Assembly: GCF_000003605.2 (NCBI RefSeq)
Contig: NW_003143297.1
Coordinates: 1 to 24,888, forward strand
Source: Saccoglossus kowalevskii
Taxonomy: Eukaryota > Hemichordata > Enteropneusta > Harrimaniidae
Direction of reading: 5' to 3'
DNA: 24,888 nt
In this document: piece by piece, positions 1-9,699 of the stretch
Layout of the letters: each line of letters begins with the position of its first letter
How positions within the stretch are numbered: the stretch's first letter is position 1
Position numbers and translations under genes: made by a program
The notes under the pieces: generated by a model
What the model saw: only the letters and a program-made list of their open reading frames with translations
The model's database searches: none
What the model was told of the DNA's origin: nothing

Positions 1-108
1 CTCGTAAAGTAAAATTACTTAGAATTGAACAAATCATTTTTTCTAAACAATTATTATCACAGTGACCGTAAACATACTGTCATAATATAACTTGTAATTC
101 GAGGGTTT

Positions 109-143
109 GAGTCTCAAAAACAACTAGTTGTTGAATTCGACTC
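109..143. repeat. Nested inverted repeat next to the tRNA-like piece
   Basis: A 14-bp perfect palindrome AACAACTAGTTGTT (119-132) lies inside a 5-bp stem GAGTC/GACTC (109-113 with 139-143). It ends three bases from the tRNA-Ala-like sequence. On the minus strand it follows the tRNA 3' end directly, where the body of a tRNA-derived SINE would sit. This is inferred, since only one copy is visible. Confidence 0.45.
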
Positions 144-145
144 AC

Positions 146-200
146 TGGAGAATCCGGGTATCGATCCCGGTACCTCTCACATGCTAAGCGAGCGCTCTAC
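146..200 (-). pseudogene. 5'-truncated tRNA-Ala(AGC)-like sequence, possibly a SINE head
   Basis: Read on the minus strand, this matches a eukaryotic tRNA-Ala from the second half of the D arm to the discriminator base. It has the D-arm remnant GTAGAGCGC, an anticodon stem CTCGC/GTGAG around loop TTAGCAT (anticodon AGC), a T stem CCGGG/CCCGG with loop ATCGATA, and the 3' acceptor strand ATTCTCC followed by A. The first 17 or so bases (5' acceptor strand, A-box start) are absent and replaced by unrelated AT-rich DNA after position 200. It cannot fold into a full tRNA. The clean 5' truncation is what incomplete reverse transcription of a tRNA-derived SINE would leave; a broken tRNA gene is the alternative. 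Confidence 0.75.
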
Positions 201-715
201 ATTAATATTTCTATTGTAGTTATGGTTTTATGAGGATGTTTACCATCATCATTGTAACCAAATAAACAATACTAAACAGACGCTTTACATGTTGTCATAT
301 ATGTTTCTTAATTAATGTATTCGAACAGATTTGAAGGTGCGCGATATAGTATCTTATTGGTGCGTTCGCGTCGCGACCTCGGGGGCCATGGGGCGCTTCG
401 AGCCTGCGCAGATTTCGTTGGAATGCTATGTGACATCTCGGGCTGTTTGAAGAGGTTTTGGGAAAAGATAGCCTACGACGAAATCGATAGGTAAAAAAAT
501 GTTGGGTAATTCTCTCAAACATAAAATGCAACTGGGTTGTATTTTTTGAAATAAATGTTATACATACTACACGAGTCGTGCTTGCATACCAACAGAACAA
601 TACAATCACGTTAGATAACTTCATCTGACTACGTTCGCATACAGGACTTCATCTTCGAGTCAATTCGTTGTCACGGGTTTACAGAACCACGTCACTTGGC
701 TCGAGGCAGCGAAGC
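201..715. other. Non-coding stretch with a GC-richer patch
   Basis: No supportable gene. AT-rich sequence is interrupted by a GC-rich patch around 355-420 with several CpGs. A minus-strand open frame across 295-624 has no domain signature and no ATG at its start. I see no repeat partner for the patch in the window. Confidence 0.4.
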
Positions 716-1661
716 CCCGGGGGTCCGACTTAAAGAATGATCTGGTACGCATGTCCGTGAAAGAAAACGCGTTAAAAGGGTGTTTTTAAAGAAAAGCACG
801 TTAACGCGCGTTACGCGTTTAGGGTTACCATTTCAGTAATAGACAAAAAGGGTGACTTTTCCGGTACTGCCAACGTGATAAGGGCGGTTATATTTTAAAT
901 GAGATTATTGTTTTTTTTATTGCTTTAAGGAATTCAATGATCGCAAAAACGAGGAAAACGTCCGTCCCCCACCCCCTGGTTAGCGATCCTCGATCACGGG
1001 TGATCACGGCATATGATCAACCCGTGCTCACACTTAGGGTCTCATGCCACTAATCAACCAATGGCAGCTCAATTTAAATGCCTTGCAAGAACCAATGAAA
1101 TATTTTAAATATTTTGTTTTCAGGTGCTCCCTGTTTGAGGGCGTAATCAACTGGTTCAAAGGTGAGACCAACATGTGGTCTTTTGTTTACTACTTAGCGG
1201 CTGTGTACCTGTCGGGTTATTCTGTGTGTATTTGAATGTTCTAATCTTGGTGTTTTTCCAGTGATTTATCTTGGTGCAATCCAAATACAGTACGTGTGCC
1301 TTGTTTACCTGAGATTTGCAAGAGTTTGAGCTGGCCAACATTTTTTCATGTGGTTGATTACTGGCATGTTGATTTCTCATTTTTGAGCCATGTTTTCAAT
1401 TTTGTTCATCATTTTCATATAGCAATCTCGTCATATGTTAACATTGTCGTCTATGAAAATTCAATTAGTGGTATGAGCCCTGAAAGGTTAGAAAGCTCAA
1501 ATATCGCGAGACCAGGCGCGAGTTCAAGGTGCGTGATCTTTTAGCTTTCTAACAGTGAAAGGGATACGAAATTTTGACCTTTTTAAACGTGTTTAGGGTC
1601 ATTTTGAAAACCCCTTTCACAGACATGGGTTTCAGGTATTTCCACAAGTCGGACCCCCGGG
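716..1661. mobile_element. Non-autonomous DNA element with terminal inverted repeats (~0.95 kb)
   Basis: The ends carry a perfect 16-bp inverted repeat: CCCGGGGGTCCGACTT at 716-731 and its complement at 1646-1661. A second inverted block follows inwards, CATGTCCGTGAAAG at 750-763 against the complement of CATGTCTGTGAAAG at 1614-1627 (one mismatch), so the inverted repeats span about 48 bp. Inside, an 11-bp perfect inverted repeat GTTAGAAAGCT (1487-1497 with 1543-1553) makes a further possible stem. No transposase-like frame is present, so it would need a partner to move. Outer borders and target-site duplication are not clear; GC-rich DNA outside both ends may belong to the element. Confidence 0.6.
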
Positions 1662-2670
1662 AGCGAAGCGAACGCATCCCAGATCTTGTTGGGTTAGCAG
1701 GCGTATTTTAGTGGCGTGCAAGGGCATGTTTTGCTCATATTTTTGGCACGAAGAATTTCGATTGAAACGTTTGATGACAGCTAGATTTGTAATTTGCGCG
1801 CTAGGGAAGCTAAATCGCTGACAGCTCAGTTCAGTGCCCTAGTGGCGTCTGTAGTACGAGTCAACAAAAGTGAGCGTTAATGGACAACGATAATAGAGCC
1901 ATTTAAATGAAATTGATAAACAGTTAAAATAGAAACCCTAATATATATTCTCCTAACATGGCATTGTTCTGACAATTTATACACCTTTTTAAATATATAC
2001 TGACCTATAGACTGTTTTCAAACTACAATAAAGTACCAATCATTATTACCGAATGACGCCGTTAGTGTATTGCGTAGTGTATTATAAATAAGGTACTGCT
2101 TCTATATAAAATGGCATCTTCTCAACATATAATGACGTAAACGATACAATATATAATGTTATTATATCGATATATGATGTCATTATATAAAATATATGAT
2201 GATATTGCGTCACTGCCTGATCGGGAGTAGTTATCTGCATACGATGCCCACTCTATTGAAACATACAGGTCATGACCCAAAAAGGTCACAGACTATATTG
2301 TCGTACGTACGGTCTGTATGCACAGCAGAAATCGGTGGTTGGGCAGCTTTAAAATTGCCGGTAGCCAGAGCTTAGTTTGATACATCATGCTAAAGCCGTG
2401 ATTATATCTCTCGTGAATCTGTTTGAGGGGACCATGCTCGCAGCATGAACTCTGCCATTGATGTGTGCAGCTATACCAATTATACCAGTCTATCCGAGTG
2501 TTTATACTCCATGTAGAACACCGCCATTTTGAGTGTTACAGGTAAATTGAATCCAGTGTTTCGTCCCGTTCATTGCGTAGTACAGTGTAGTTACGTACAC
2601 GGGTGTAAAGGTATCACTGAGTTTGACGCCGACACCGAACTGGAACTTGTGTTATAATACTGGAAACATC
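1662..2670. other. Spacer upstream of the membrane-protein gene
   Basis: No coding exon seen. A strongly AT-rich patch at about 2090-2215 repeats variants of ATATATGATG. A small hairpin CATGCT-CGC-AGCATG lies near 2434. A GCCATTTTG motif at about 2522 followed by a donor-like ACAG|GTAAAT near 2550 could mark a promoter and a 5' untranslated exon of the gene that starts at 2671, but nothing in the window proves this. Confidence 0.3.
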
Positions 2671-2870
2671 ATGACGACGATGCTCACAGACCCCGATCTT
2701 TGTATCGGCGTGGCTAACATGGAACATTTTCTTAGCGACCACCTCAGCGATTTCCTAGTAGAAACGAGACCGTTCAACATAAACCAAGGGAATTTCGAAG
2801 AGGAAGCGAAAATTAACATTTTTGTTGGATCACCTGCATACCACGACTACTTCCCACACAATTATGGTTG
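2671..2870 (+). CDS. Membrane-protein gene, coding exon 1
   Basis: Encodes residues 1-66 plus two bases of Cys67. ATG 2671 is the first in-frame ATG; the open frame upstream reaches only a TTG. A second Met lies three codons on. The donor is GGTTG|GTACGT, phase 2. The segment has no signal peptide and ends with an aromatic and His-rich run. Confidence 0.65.
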
Positions 2871-5800
2871 GTACGTACTTAGTAGTCATTTGATTGTTGT
2901 TGTTATCAGAGCATTGATCAGTTCACCTCGGTGCGTGTATTCTCACGCCCTGTTTAATTGAACGATATTTACACACAATATACTAATTTGTGGGAATACT
3001 GCGATCTAATCTAATTACAGTGTAGTCGATTTGATTAAAAAATAACGCAAGTTCCGATGGTGGTGTTGGTCCAATTACAGAATACCAGCATATAAAACAT
3101 CCCGCACTGTTGGATTGTTTACATGGCCTTTAGTACTTGAATAACTCGTACATAAAGACATTGCGTATGGACACAACCATTATTTTTGTTAGGGGTGACA
3201 GTGTTAGATTTGTTTGTTTAGTGATAACAAACCATTCGTGTCGATCACTGATTTGTTCCTCAGTCGTGTAGATAATTATTCCTTCATTTTGTATCCCTGT
3301 AATCGTCTCAGATTCCAGGCATACATTGCAATTGCGAATTATAAATCACCACTATCAGAATTAGAGGTTGCTGTGACGTCATATCTTTACTCGACAAGTG
3401 GAAACGTCTGTTCGCATGTAAAATTCTTTTCAACAAAAGCCCGCAAATTTAACTAAATTTGTTAAATTCTAAAGGTGGTGATTCAGAGAATGTCTAAACG
3501 CGGCTTCTCCTCACACGTTATCTTGCTATACACGCGTCTCCTCGTCGAATATGGCGCTGTTGGGGATTGATTATTGTTTGAATAATATCAAGAACATGCA
3601 GTGAACTATGATTGTGTGTTAAGTTTATGCCTGCTCTGTTTTCATTAAATATTTGAATTTTACAGAAAATATGTTTTTTTTTACAGTTATTTGTATAATA
3701 CAATTGAATTAAAAATATATAATATTATTAGATATGTTGACGTGAAATGACACAATCAGCTGACTTGGCATTGATTAGTTGCGGTAGTGGTATGGCCAAT
3801 TTCAATTGAATTCCCTGAATTAAAATCAACATATACTCGATATATTTATCTTTATTTATATTTAACTCAAAACAATACATACGTTAATGAATTCGTTATC
3901 AAATTTCATGTGATTAAAATATTAAATATTTCAACTTTGGCATGCTATCAGAATATTTCCGCCATTCGTGTTAACCTTAAAGCGGGGTAGTTGTAACCTG
4001 TGCATGCGGCAGACAGTCGTAGCGTGTTTAGATACACAATAATGCAAAACCGTTCTGTACATCTGTCCCTACACATCGGAGTCACCACCGTTTACAAACA
4101 CTATATTATGTTACTTTCAACAGACTGAATACAAATTTTGCAGATTCAGATTATTTTGATACTTTCTGTTTCGAACAAATTCTTGTGAATATGCATAGGC
4201 AATATACGCGCCATAAGTTGGAAATAGGATACATATTAACAAAATGATTTAATATATTCGTAATCAAATTAACTTAATTGTATATGACGTAGACCCTGAA
4301 ATAATGTCAATTTGAGACTTGTTATGCGATAAATGACAAACCCCCAAAATATAAGAACATTCACGGATGTAAATTAGTATGACTGCTATGTTCGTACTTG
4401 TTTGTTTTTCTATTTTCAGTACAATATTGGTAGACTCTCTGGACGATTTACATAGCTGGCAGAATAAACTTCTGACGGCACCGATATTATTAGACGTACA
4501 ATGCAAAACAATGCCAAATGCAGACGAATCTCCTCATATTGAAGAAGGTGAGCGTATAAAACAGTGGGTGAATACAGTCAAATCTACCAATAAAGAAGAT
4601 GTTTATATATTTAACAAAAAGAACGACTTGGAAATTCAGTGACAAAGAAATGTTGTCTTTACTGTAAAATTTGGGCATTGCGATTATCTATCTATTGGTT
4701 TAACACGATAAAAGAGTCTTACAGCATCTAAGTTTTGTAATAAGAAAAGCTATGCGTTAAAAAATAAGAAGTTGGAAATGAAAATATATTGTGACGATTG
4801 AAAAATGATAATCCCATCACAATTTCATTGTAATAATATATTAATTTGCATTATCTAATTTGGTGTTGAATGATAATATATGGAACACAAGGCAACTCTC
4901 GCATCATCTCGCTAGATCATGGCGTATTGTATTTTGAAATACCATGTATAAAATCAAAGTTATAACCACGAATATAGTAGCTATTATCAGTGATTTCAGT
5001 AAGCTGCGTTTTGTTGTTATACTATATTATGAGTGCTAAAACGTCATGAGTGCTGCACAGAGTGTAGATGTTATTGCAATCCGTAAAAAAATTCACTCAA
5101 CTGTCTTATAGCTTTGTTGGTCGGTTGTTTTGCTCATGAAGATCTGTATCACTAAAATTATTGGCATTTATGTTGTTTTAGGATATTGGGCAGTTGTGGT
5201 GAACACTAGGAATTCGCTTATCAGAGAACTTATGGAGCCTGGGTTCAAAGATGCCGAAGCGGCAATTAAGGAAGGCAGACGGTATATGCTAGAGGTAAGC
5301 ATAATATACTCATGGAATAATCGAGAACGCCATAAGTGCTATTGTTCAAGACAATTGGCATGTCCAAATGAATGTAGTATGCATATTTTTTTCTTTATTT
5401 TTTTCTTACCCACACATGCATGTTTAGTTCGATTTTAGAGAGAGCCTAACAGACTGGTTTCGAAAGACTGTAAACCCACATGTTAAGTGTTATTTTGCAA
5501 AACTGAAGCTAACGAATCACATGTTCTTTGAAGACTTGAATCGTATGCTGTGTGGTTACGAAAAGTGGATAGGGGTAATACTTGGGATCATTTGCTGCCC
5601 GTGCATCACATGTGGAGTCTGTGTTAATATGGTAAGATCCGTAATAGTTAACTTTATATCAGCAACATTAACACTGCAAATAGACTAAGGAAATCTTCTA
5701 CACTCAACTATGATAATGTCCCAGCAAAATGTGTGCATGTTTTGAAATTTTCGAACGGACAAACCTATATGTGTCATTGCGCGTGTCACTACATGAAAAC

Positions 5801-7657
5801 ATGTTAATTCATTATTGGTGTATGTATGTATGTACATTTGTCCCTGTTAATAATAAAGCAACTTACGAGCAACATCAATATTGTCACAGGATACCACAAA
5901 CTAGTTCTGATAAGTAGGCGACATTCTATTCGTTTTCAGACATTCGTCCGCTGGTCGACAAAAATGACGTCACTGTGCCTATAGAACAAACAAACACACA
6001 CACACAATGAGAGTTTCCATCAATGTGTTCGTACTTTCTCAAACATGAACATAAATGCCAGTCAGTTACTGTACAAATAACAATGGACGCAGCTACTTGT
6101 TGTAGCGTTGGAAAATTCAACGATGAATTTCGTGAACAATGGTATCTGCATTTGGCGCAGTTTGTTGACTCAGCATATCATGTGTGAATACACACAATGT
6201 CATCACGTTTTTACACAATAGCTCAACATATTTCTTTTGGCGCGTCATTCGTAAAATAAACAATGTTACAGACAATATAAAAAAATCATATTTCAATTTC
6301 TCATTGAATGATTGACCATGCATTAACATGAGCAGCCTCTGCAGTGGTGTCACGCTGGCATAATTCTCTCTATGCCGTCATATGCAAAATATCTCAATGG
6401 GATTTATTTCCGGCGCCATATTTCTATTGTAATATATATAATAACACTTCTTTATACTGATTAATTTGTTAAAGCTGCTGGCAATTTATTATAATCATTC
6501 AATTACTCATTTATACTGTGCCTTTTCAACTTTCCCTCTCATATGTCTTCCCCTTTGGTATTACCTTATGCTATTTATAACATGTACCAAGATATTTGTG
6601 TTAGCGTTATTTTTAATGAAATGAAATGATGACTATGTTCTCATTTGTCTGCCTGTATGTAATAATGAGAAAAGCTAGAAGAGTTTAAATACAAAATTAT
6701 AATCTACAATTTATCCATCAGATGCCCCGTGGCACATGGGGCCTCTACCCAACAGGAAAGCCCCGGCGTGATGTTTTTTTTCTTTTCTTTCTATGCGGTT
6801 TGCTCAATCAGAAATGTGAGGTGGTTAACCTCCACGACAGTGACAGCAAATCAAACTTGGTTGTCATGACACGCTGACCTAAAGTCTCAATAGTCATCCA
6901 ATCGTAATTATACATTCAAATATCAGATAGAATGGTTTCAAATTATTCACTCACGCGCATGACGCCGTGCTAGATTTGACGTGAGAATGGTATGAGAATG
7001 GTAACAGAAATTGTCAATTAAATATACGTCAGATCACAATACCTGTCAATCATTACTTTGTAACTACTTTATGGTTACGTTTAAGTTCGAGTACACAGAC
7101 GTCATGAACTTGTTTATTGACTCTTAGTATTTATTGTTAATTAATTACCACTAATTTTACATTAAGTTTTAATTTCTTTAGATCCGTGTTATAAATCGGC
7201 TTGAGAAACACATCCACGTAACTGGCACTATCAAAGCACTGAAGCTCACAGTCAGCAAGGACAAAGGTAACACAAGTAAGTTGTCTCGATATCAAGTTAT
7301 GCAGCTCCATGGAACCGTCTCTCGTACTTGCTTGAACCAATCAAGTTAAAACTTCACACCTACATCACACATAGGGTTATATATCTCGCGTCTATAATAC
7401 AAGTTATATCATAGACAATAACTTGCTGGTAGTTATTCTAAACACAATCAACAAGAGTTTGTGGCTATTACGTGTAACACCTTATTCAATGCCAGTCCTA
7501 CCACGTGTCTGTGTCATTTAACATATTCATTATTTCAGGATCAAGACTAGGACAGCGTACGATAAGCGGTGGTGGAATGAACCCGACAGACTCATCGAGT
7601 TATGGTGCAACAGATGACGTGTCGACAATAACTGAGACAACGAAACTTCTTGAATAG
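2671..7657 (+). CDS. Six-exon gene for a predicted Cys-rich single-pass membrane protein, family not recognised
   Basis: Joined exons 2671-2870, 4420-4547, 5182-5294, 5443-5631, 7182-7266 and 7539-7657 give 834 bp, 277 residues plus TAG. Phases match at every join (2, 1, 0, 0, 1) and most donors are strong. There is no N-terminal signal peptide. Residues 1-188 are hydrophilic and acidic at first, rich in aromatic residues around 57-66. Residues 189-208 (WIGVILGIICCPCITCGVCV) form the only clear membrane segment; five cysteines at 198, 199, 201, 204 and 207 suggest palmitoylation or metal binding. A basic stretch (R212, R216, K219) follows, which would place the C-terminus in the cytosol. The protein ends ETTKLLE, an acidic dileucine signal (E271, L275, L276), pointing to an endosomal or lysosomal route. 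I recognise no family. A 5' exon upstream of ATG 2671 or a missed internal exon remains possible. Confidence 0.7.
2871..4419 (+). other. Intron 1 of the membrane-protein gene (1.5 kb)
   Basis: Runs from GTACGT to TTTTCAG. Apart from the solo MITE end at 3977, I see only AT-rich sequence, with no other exon-like frame having splice sites. Confidence 0.5.
3977..4012. repeat. Solo end of the TTAA-flanked MITE family
   Basis: Starts TTAA then AGCGGGGTAGTTGTAACC, and aligns with only scattered mismatches to the left end of the copy at 17535. The rest of the element is not recognisable, so this is a truncated or decayed copy. Confidence 0.5.
4420..4547 (+). CDS. Membrane-protein gene, coding exon 2
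   Basis: Acceptor TATTTTCAG|T and donor GAAG|GTGAGC. Phase 2 in and phase 1 out both fit. Encodes the end of Cys67 to about residue 109: hydrophilic, with a Trp, two further Cys and acidic ends. The frame stays open past the donor to 4642, but the strong donor and the fit with exon 3 favour splicing. Confidence 0.7.
4548..5181 (+). other. Intron 2 of the membrane-protein gene
   Basis: GTGAGC to TGTTTTAG, 634 bp. AT-rich; nothing else seen. Confidence 0.5.
5182..5294 (+). CDS. Membrane-protein gene, coding exon 3
   Basis: Acceptor GTTGTTTTAG|G and donor CTAGAG|GTAAGC, phase 1 in and 0 out. Encodes residues 110-147, a charged, probably helical stretch (for example RELMEPGFKDAEAAIKEGRR). Confidence 0.7.
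5443..5631 (+). CDS. Membrane-protein gene, coding exon 4 (membrane segment)
   Basis: Encodes residues 148-210, including the membrane segment 189-208. The acceptor is uncertain: the run TTTTAGAGAG allows three AG sites, and only the third (start AGC at 5443) keeps the frame with the upstream donor. Use of the first AG would lead to a stop at the end of PTC. The donor is AATATG|GTAAGA, phase 0. Confidence 0.65.
5632..7181 (+). other. Intron 4 of the membrane-protein gene (1.55 kb)
   Basis: GTAAGA to TTTCTTTAG. It contains a short CA run near 6000 and the hairpin-plus-T-tract feature at 6724. No further exon was recognised. Confidence 0.5.
6724..6790. repeat. GC-rich hairpin followed by a T-rich tract
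   Basis: An 8-bp stem GCCCCGTG/CATGGGGC (one G-T pair) with a 3-base loop GCA (6724-6742) is followed by a second C/G-rich stretch AAGCCCCGGCG and a T-rich tract from 6774. It stands out from the AT-rich intron. A 3' end of a retroelement is possible, but no second copy is present to test this. Confidence 0.35.
7182..7266 (+). CDS. Membrane-protein gene, coding exon 5
   Basis: Acceptor TTTCTTTAG|A and donor CAAAG|GTAACA, phase 0 in and 1 out. Encodes residues 211-238, the basic juxtamembrane stretch (IRVINRLEKHIHVTG) and following Lys-rich segment. Confidence 0.7.
7539..7657 (+). CDS. Membrane-protein gene, last coding exon
   Basis: Acceptor TATTTCAG|G, phase 1. Encodes residues 239-277, a Gly/Ser/Thr-rich, probably disordered tail ending ETTKLLE and TAG. 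Possible poly(A) signals follow at 7867 and 8143. Confidence 0.7.
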
Positions 7658-7866
7658 CTGCGACAGATAATAGATGTATGTTACAGTGCAACATTCCATT
7701 CTGTACAACAAAGACTACACAGTGAATCAAGAACCACCGTGAAGTCAAAATCAAAGGCACGGTTAAAAGTGTCTTTACTTTGGTAACCATAAGCATGCCG
7801 ACGTGTTTAATAATAGGAATACAGGAATCATGATTGCCTTATCACGGGAGTGTGATTTGATTTAAA

Positions 7867-7872
7867 AATAAA
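7867..7872 (+). terminator. Possible poly(A) signal, membrane-protein gene
   Basis: AATAAA 210 bp after the stop codon. A second AATAAA lies at 8143-8148. I cannot say which is used. Confidence 0.4.
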
Positions 7873-8142
7873 TCATTTGCAGATTAGAGGCAATATGATA
7901 TATTAACATCGTTGTAAGTCTATCCGGATATCCTTGTTTATAGTTACTCGTGTCTCGTATATGGAGTGTAACGTTGTCTCATCACAGGGTTTGCAGCATT
8001 AATCACACCCTGCTACTATCATTTTGAATTGAAAATGATCTTCTCATCACCAAGTTCACGTGATGCAATGAGTATCGAAAGCCCTATTGACATCACTGAC
8101 AACTTGTTGGACACGTCTATTTAACCATTGCCGGGTTGTTTA

Positions 8143-8148
8143 AATAAA
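8143..8148 (+). terminator. Alternative poly(A) signal, membrane-protein gene
   Basis: AATAAA about 490 bp after the stop codon. Confidence 0.35.
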
Positions 8149-9402
8149 AGGAGAAAGTTGTACCCTCCTGTGATCTCATGAACAATTGTCTGAATTATTG
8201 TATAAACGCGAAACGAGTGGTTTTAAGAAAATGCACATAATTAAAACAATCGATTTGAGGTAAAAGATTGGAGCATAACAATGACAATAGGTCAGCAAAA
8301 TGTGAACTATAATTACACATTGCATTCGGCTTAAAATAAGAAAAAAATGTACAATATATTTTACTGTATATTGATTATTAAGGGATGACAATTTGAATTC
8401 TATATAATGCGAGCGATACACTCGTATTAAGAGAATACAAACAGAAACTAATAAATGCCCGGATAAACTGAGTATGAGCGAACAATAACACAATATAAGT
8501 GTGCATATTCTTTAAGTGAGTCAGATATTCGTCACTACTTACGTGATCAAAGAAATTCTTTGCAATAAAAACCGTGTTTATATATTAAGATACCATTTTG
8601 TCTCTGTTTGAATTATGAAATAAAATAAAATATAATATTGTTTAAATTTAAAGAAGAGTGTATTATTCCAGAATATTTAACAATAAATGATAATAAAATG
8701 TATTCTACTATATTTACTTCAAAGTTGTCTTGAACACCCTATGAGGAATGTGGTATAAGGGGTCGACCATTTAAAATTATGGGGTGATTGAATGATTTGC
8801 AAGCTAGACACCGAAAAAGAAAAATGCCTGCAAAGTTTGTTGGCAAAATTCAAGAAAACTAAAACAAATACAGACAAGATTACACAGGTCACACTCTTCC
8901 AGCACTCCCATGATTTCAAACGTTTGACCCATAAAGTGTTTTGAATACAGCATTATGAGTTTACTAGGCTAAGCTTGGAATCCAATATGAATATGATTCA
9001 TAATACCGTGCGCTGCCCGGCATTGGAATGCCATATTCTGATGTTATTGGTCGACAGATGTCACGTGGTTATTACACGATAATCAACCAATGCCTGAGAC
9101 CAATACAATACATGAACAAGATTGTGTGTGTATGAGTTAACAATGTACAAAGTATTCTCACATTTTGTCGAGATGTTTAAACAACAAAACCACCATGATT
9201 CTTTCGGGTTATTTTCATTTGGAACATGTCCTTTGATTGTGTTACTACATCTCATTTTTTTCGCGAACCTTTCACGTATACCTGAAATACAAATTTTAAA
9301 AATGCATTTTCCGTGACAGGTACCACGCGTTTGACATCGTGATGTTCAATTTCAATCTATGGCGATAGATGGCGCTCTTCCACAAGACGCGACTCGCCGT
9401 AC

Positions 9403-9408
9403 TATATA
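9403..9408 (+). promoter_or_regulatory. TATA-like element upstream of the first MARC gene
   Basis: TATATA lies 50-55 bp before ATG 9458, in a GC-richer stretch with ATGGCG repeats at about 9360-9372. A good acceptor-like TTTTTCTTTAG at 9432-9442 leaves open that a non-coding 5' exon is spliced in here instead. Confidence 0.3.
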
Positions 9409-9457
9409 CAAATTAAGCGTGTGAATTGACCTTTTTCTTTAGGTCCATGACCTGGGG

Positions 9458-9699
9458 ATGCGGCGAAACATGGCCGACAAAGCGTACACAAAAACGCTGA
9501 TAATCGGCGGGGCTGCGGTGCTCGGTATAGCTACACTTGGAACGCTCGTATATCGTAGTCGAAAGAAGAAGCCCGTATTCAAACCCGTTGGTACGTTGGA
9601 TGACTTGTATATCCACCCTGTGAAGTCATGCCGTGGTATACGACTAGACAGCGGATATTGTACCTTGAAGGGTCTGCGGCACCAAGTGTTTACAGACAG
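9458..9699 (+). CDS. First MARC gene, exon 1 (anchor and MOSC_N start)
   Basis: Encodes residues 1-80 plus two bases of Arg81. Two in-frame starts: ATG 9458 (G at -3, C at +4) and ATG 9470 (A at -3, G at +4, better context). Donor GACAG|GTAAAT, phase 2. Confidence 0.85.

Larger units (their letters stand above)
7658..9457. other. Spacer between the membrane-protein gene and the first MARC gene
   Basis: Holds the likely 3' UTR of the upstream gene. Further on I see AT-rich DNA without gene signatures, single CACGTG boxes at about 8058 and at 9062-9067, and the putative promoter of the next gene from about 9340. Confidence 0.45.

Noticed and set aside
295-624. Minus-strand open frame of about 109 codons
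   Set aside because: It has no ATG start, low-complexity composition and no splice or promoter context; it spans a GC-rich patch by chance.
1044-1544. Plus-strand open frames inside the first inverted-repeat element
   Set aside because: Short, hydrophobic by AT-rich composition, no domain, no transposase motifs.
4548-4642. Reading through the donor of exon 2 to a stop at 4642
   Set aside because: The donor GAAG|GTGAGC is strong and its phase fits the next exon exactly; the read-through tail is Lys/Asn-rich and looks intronic.
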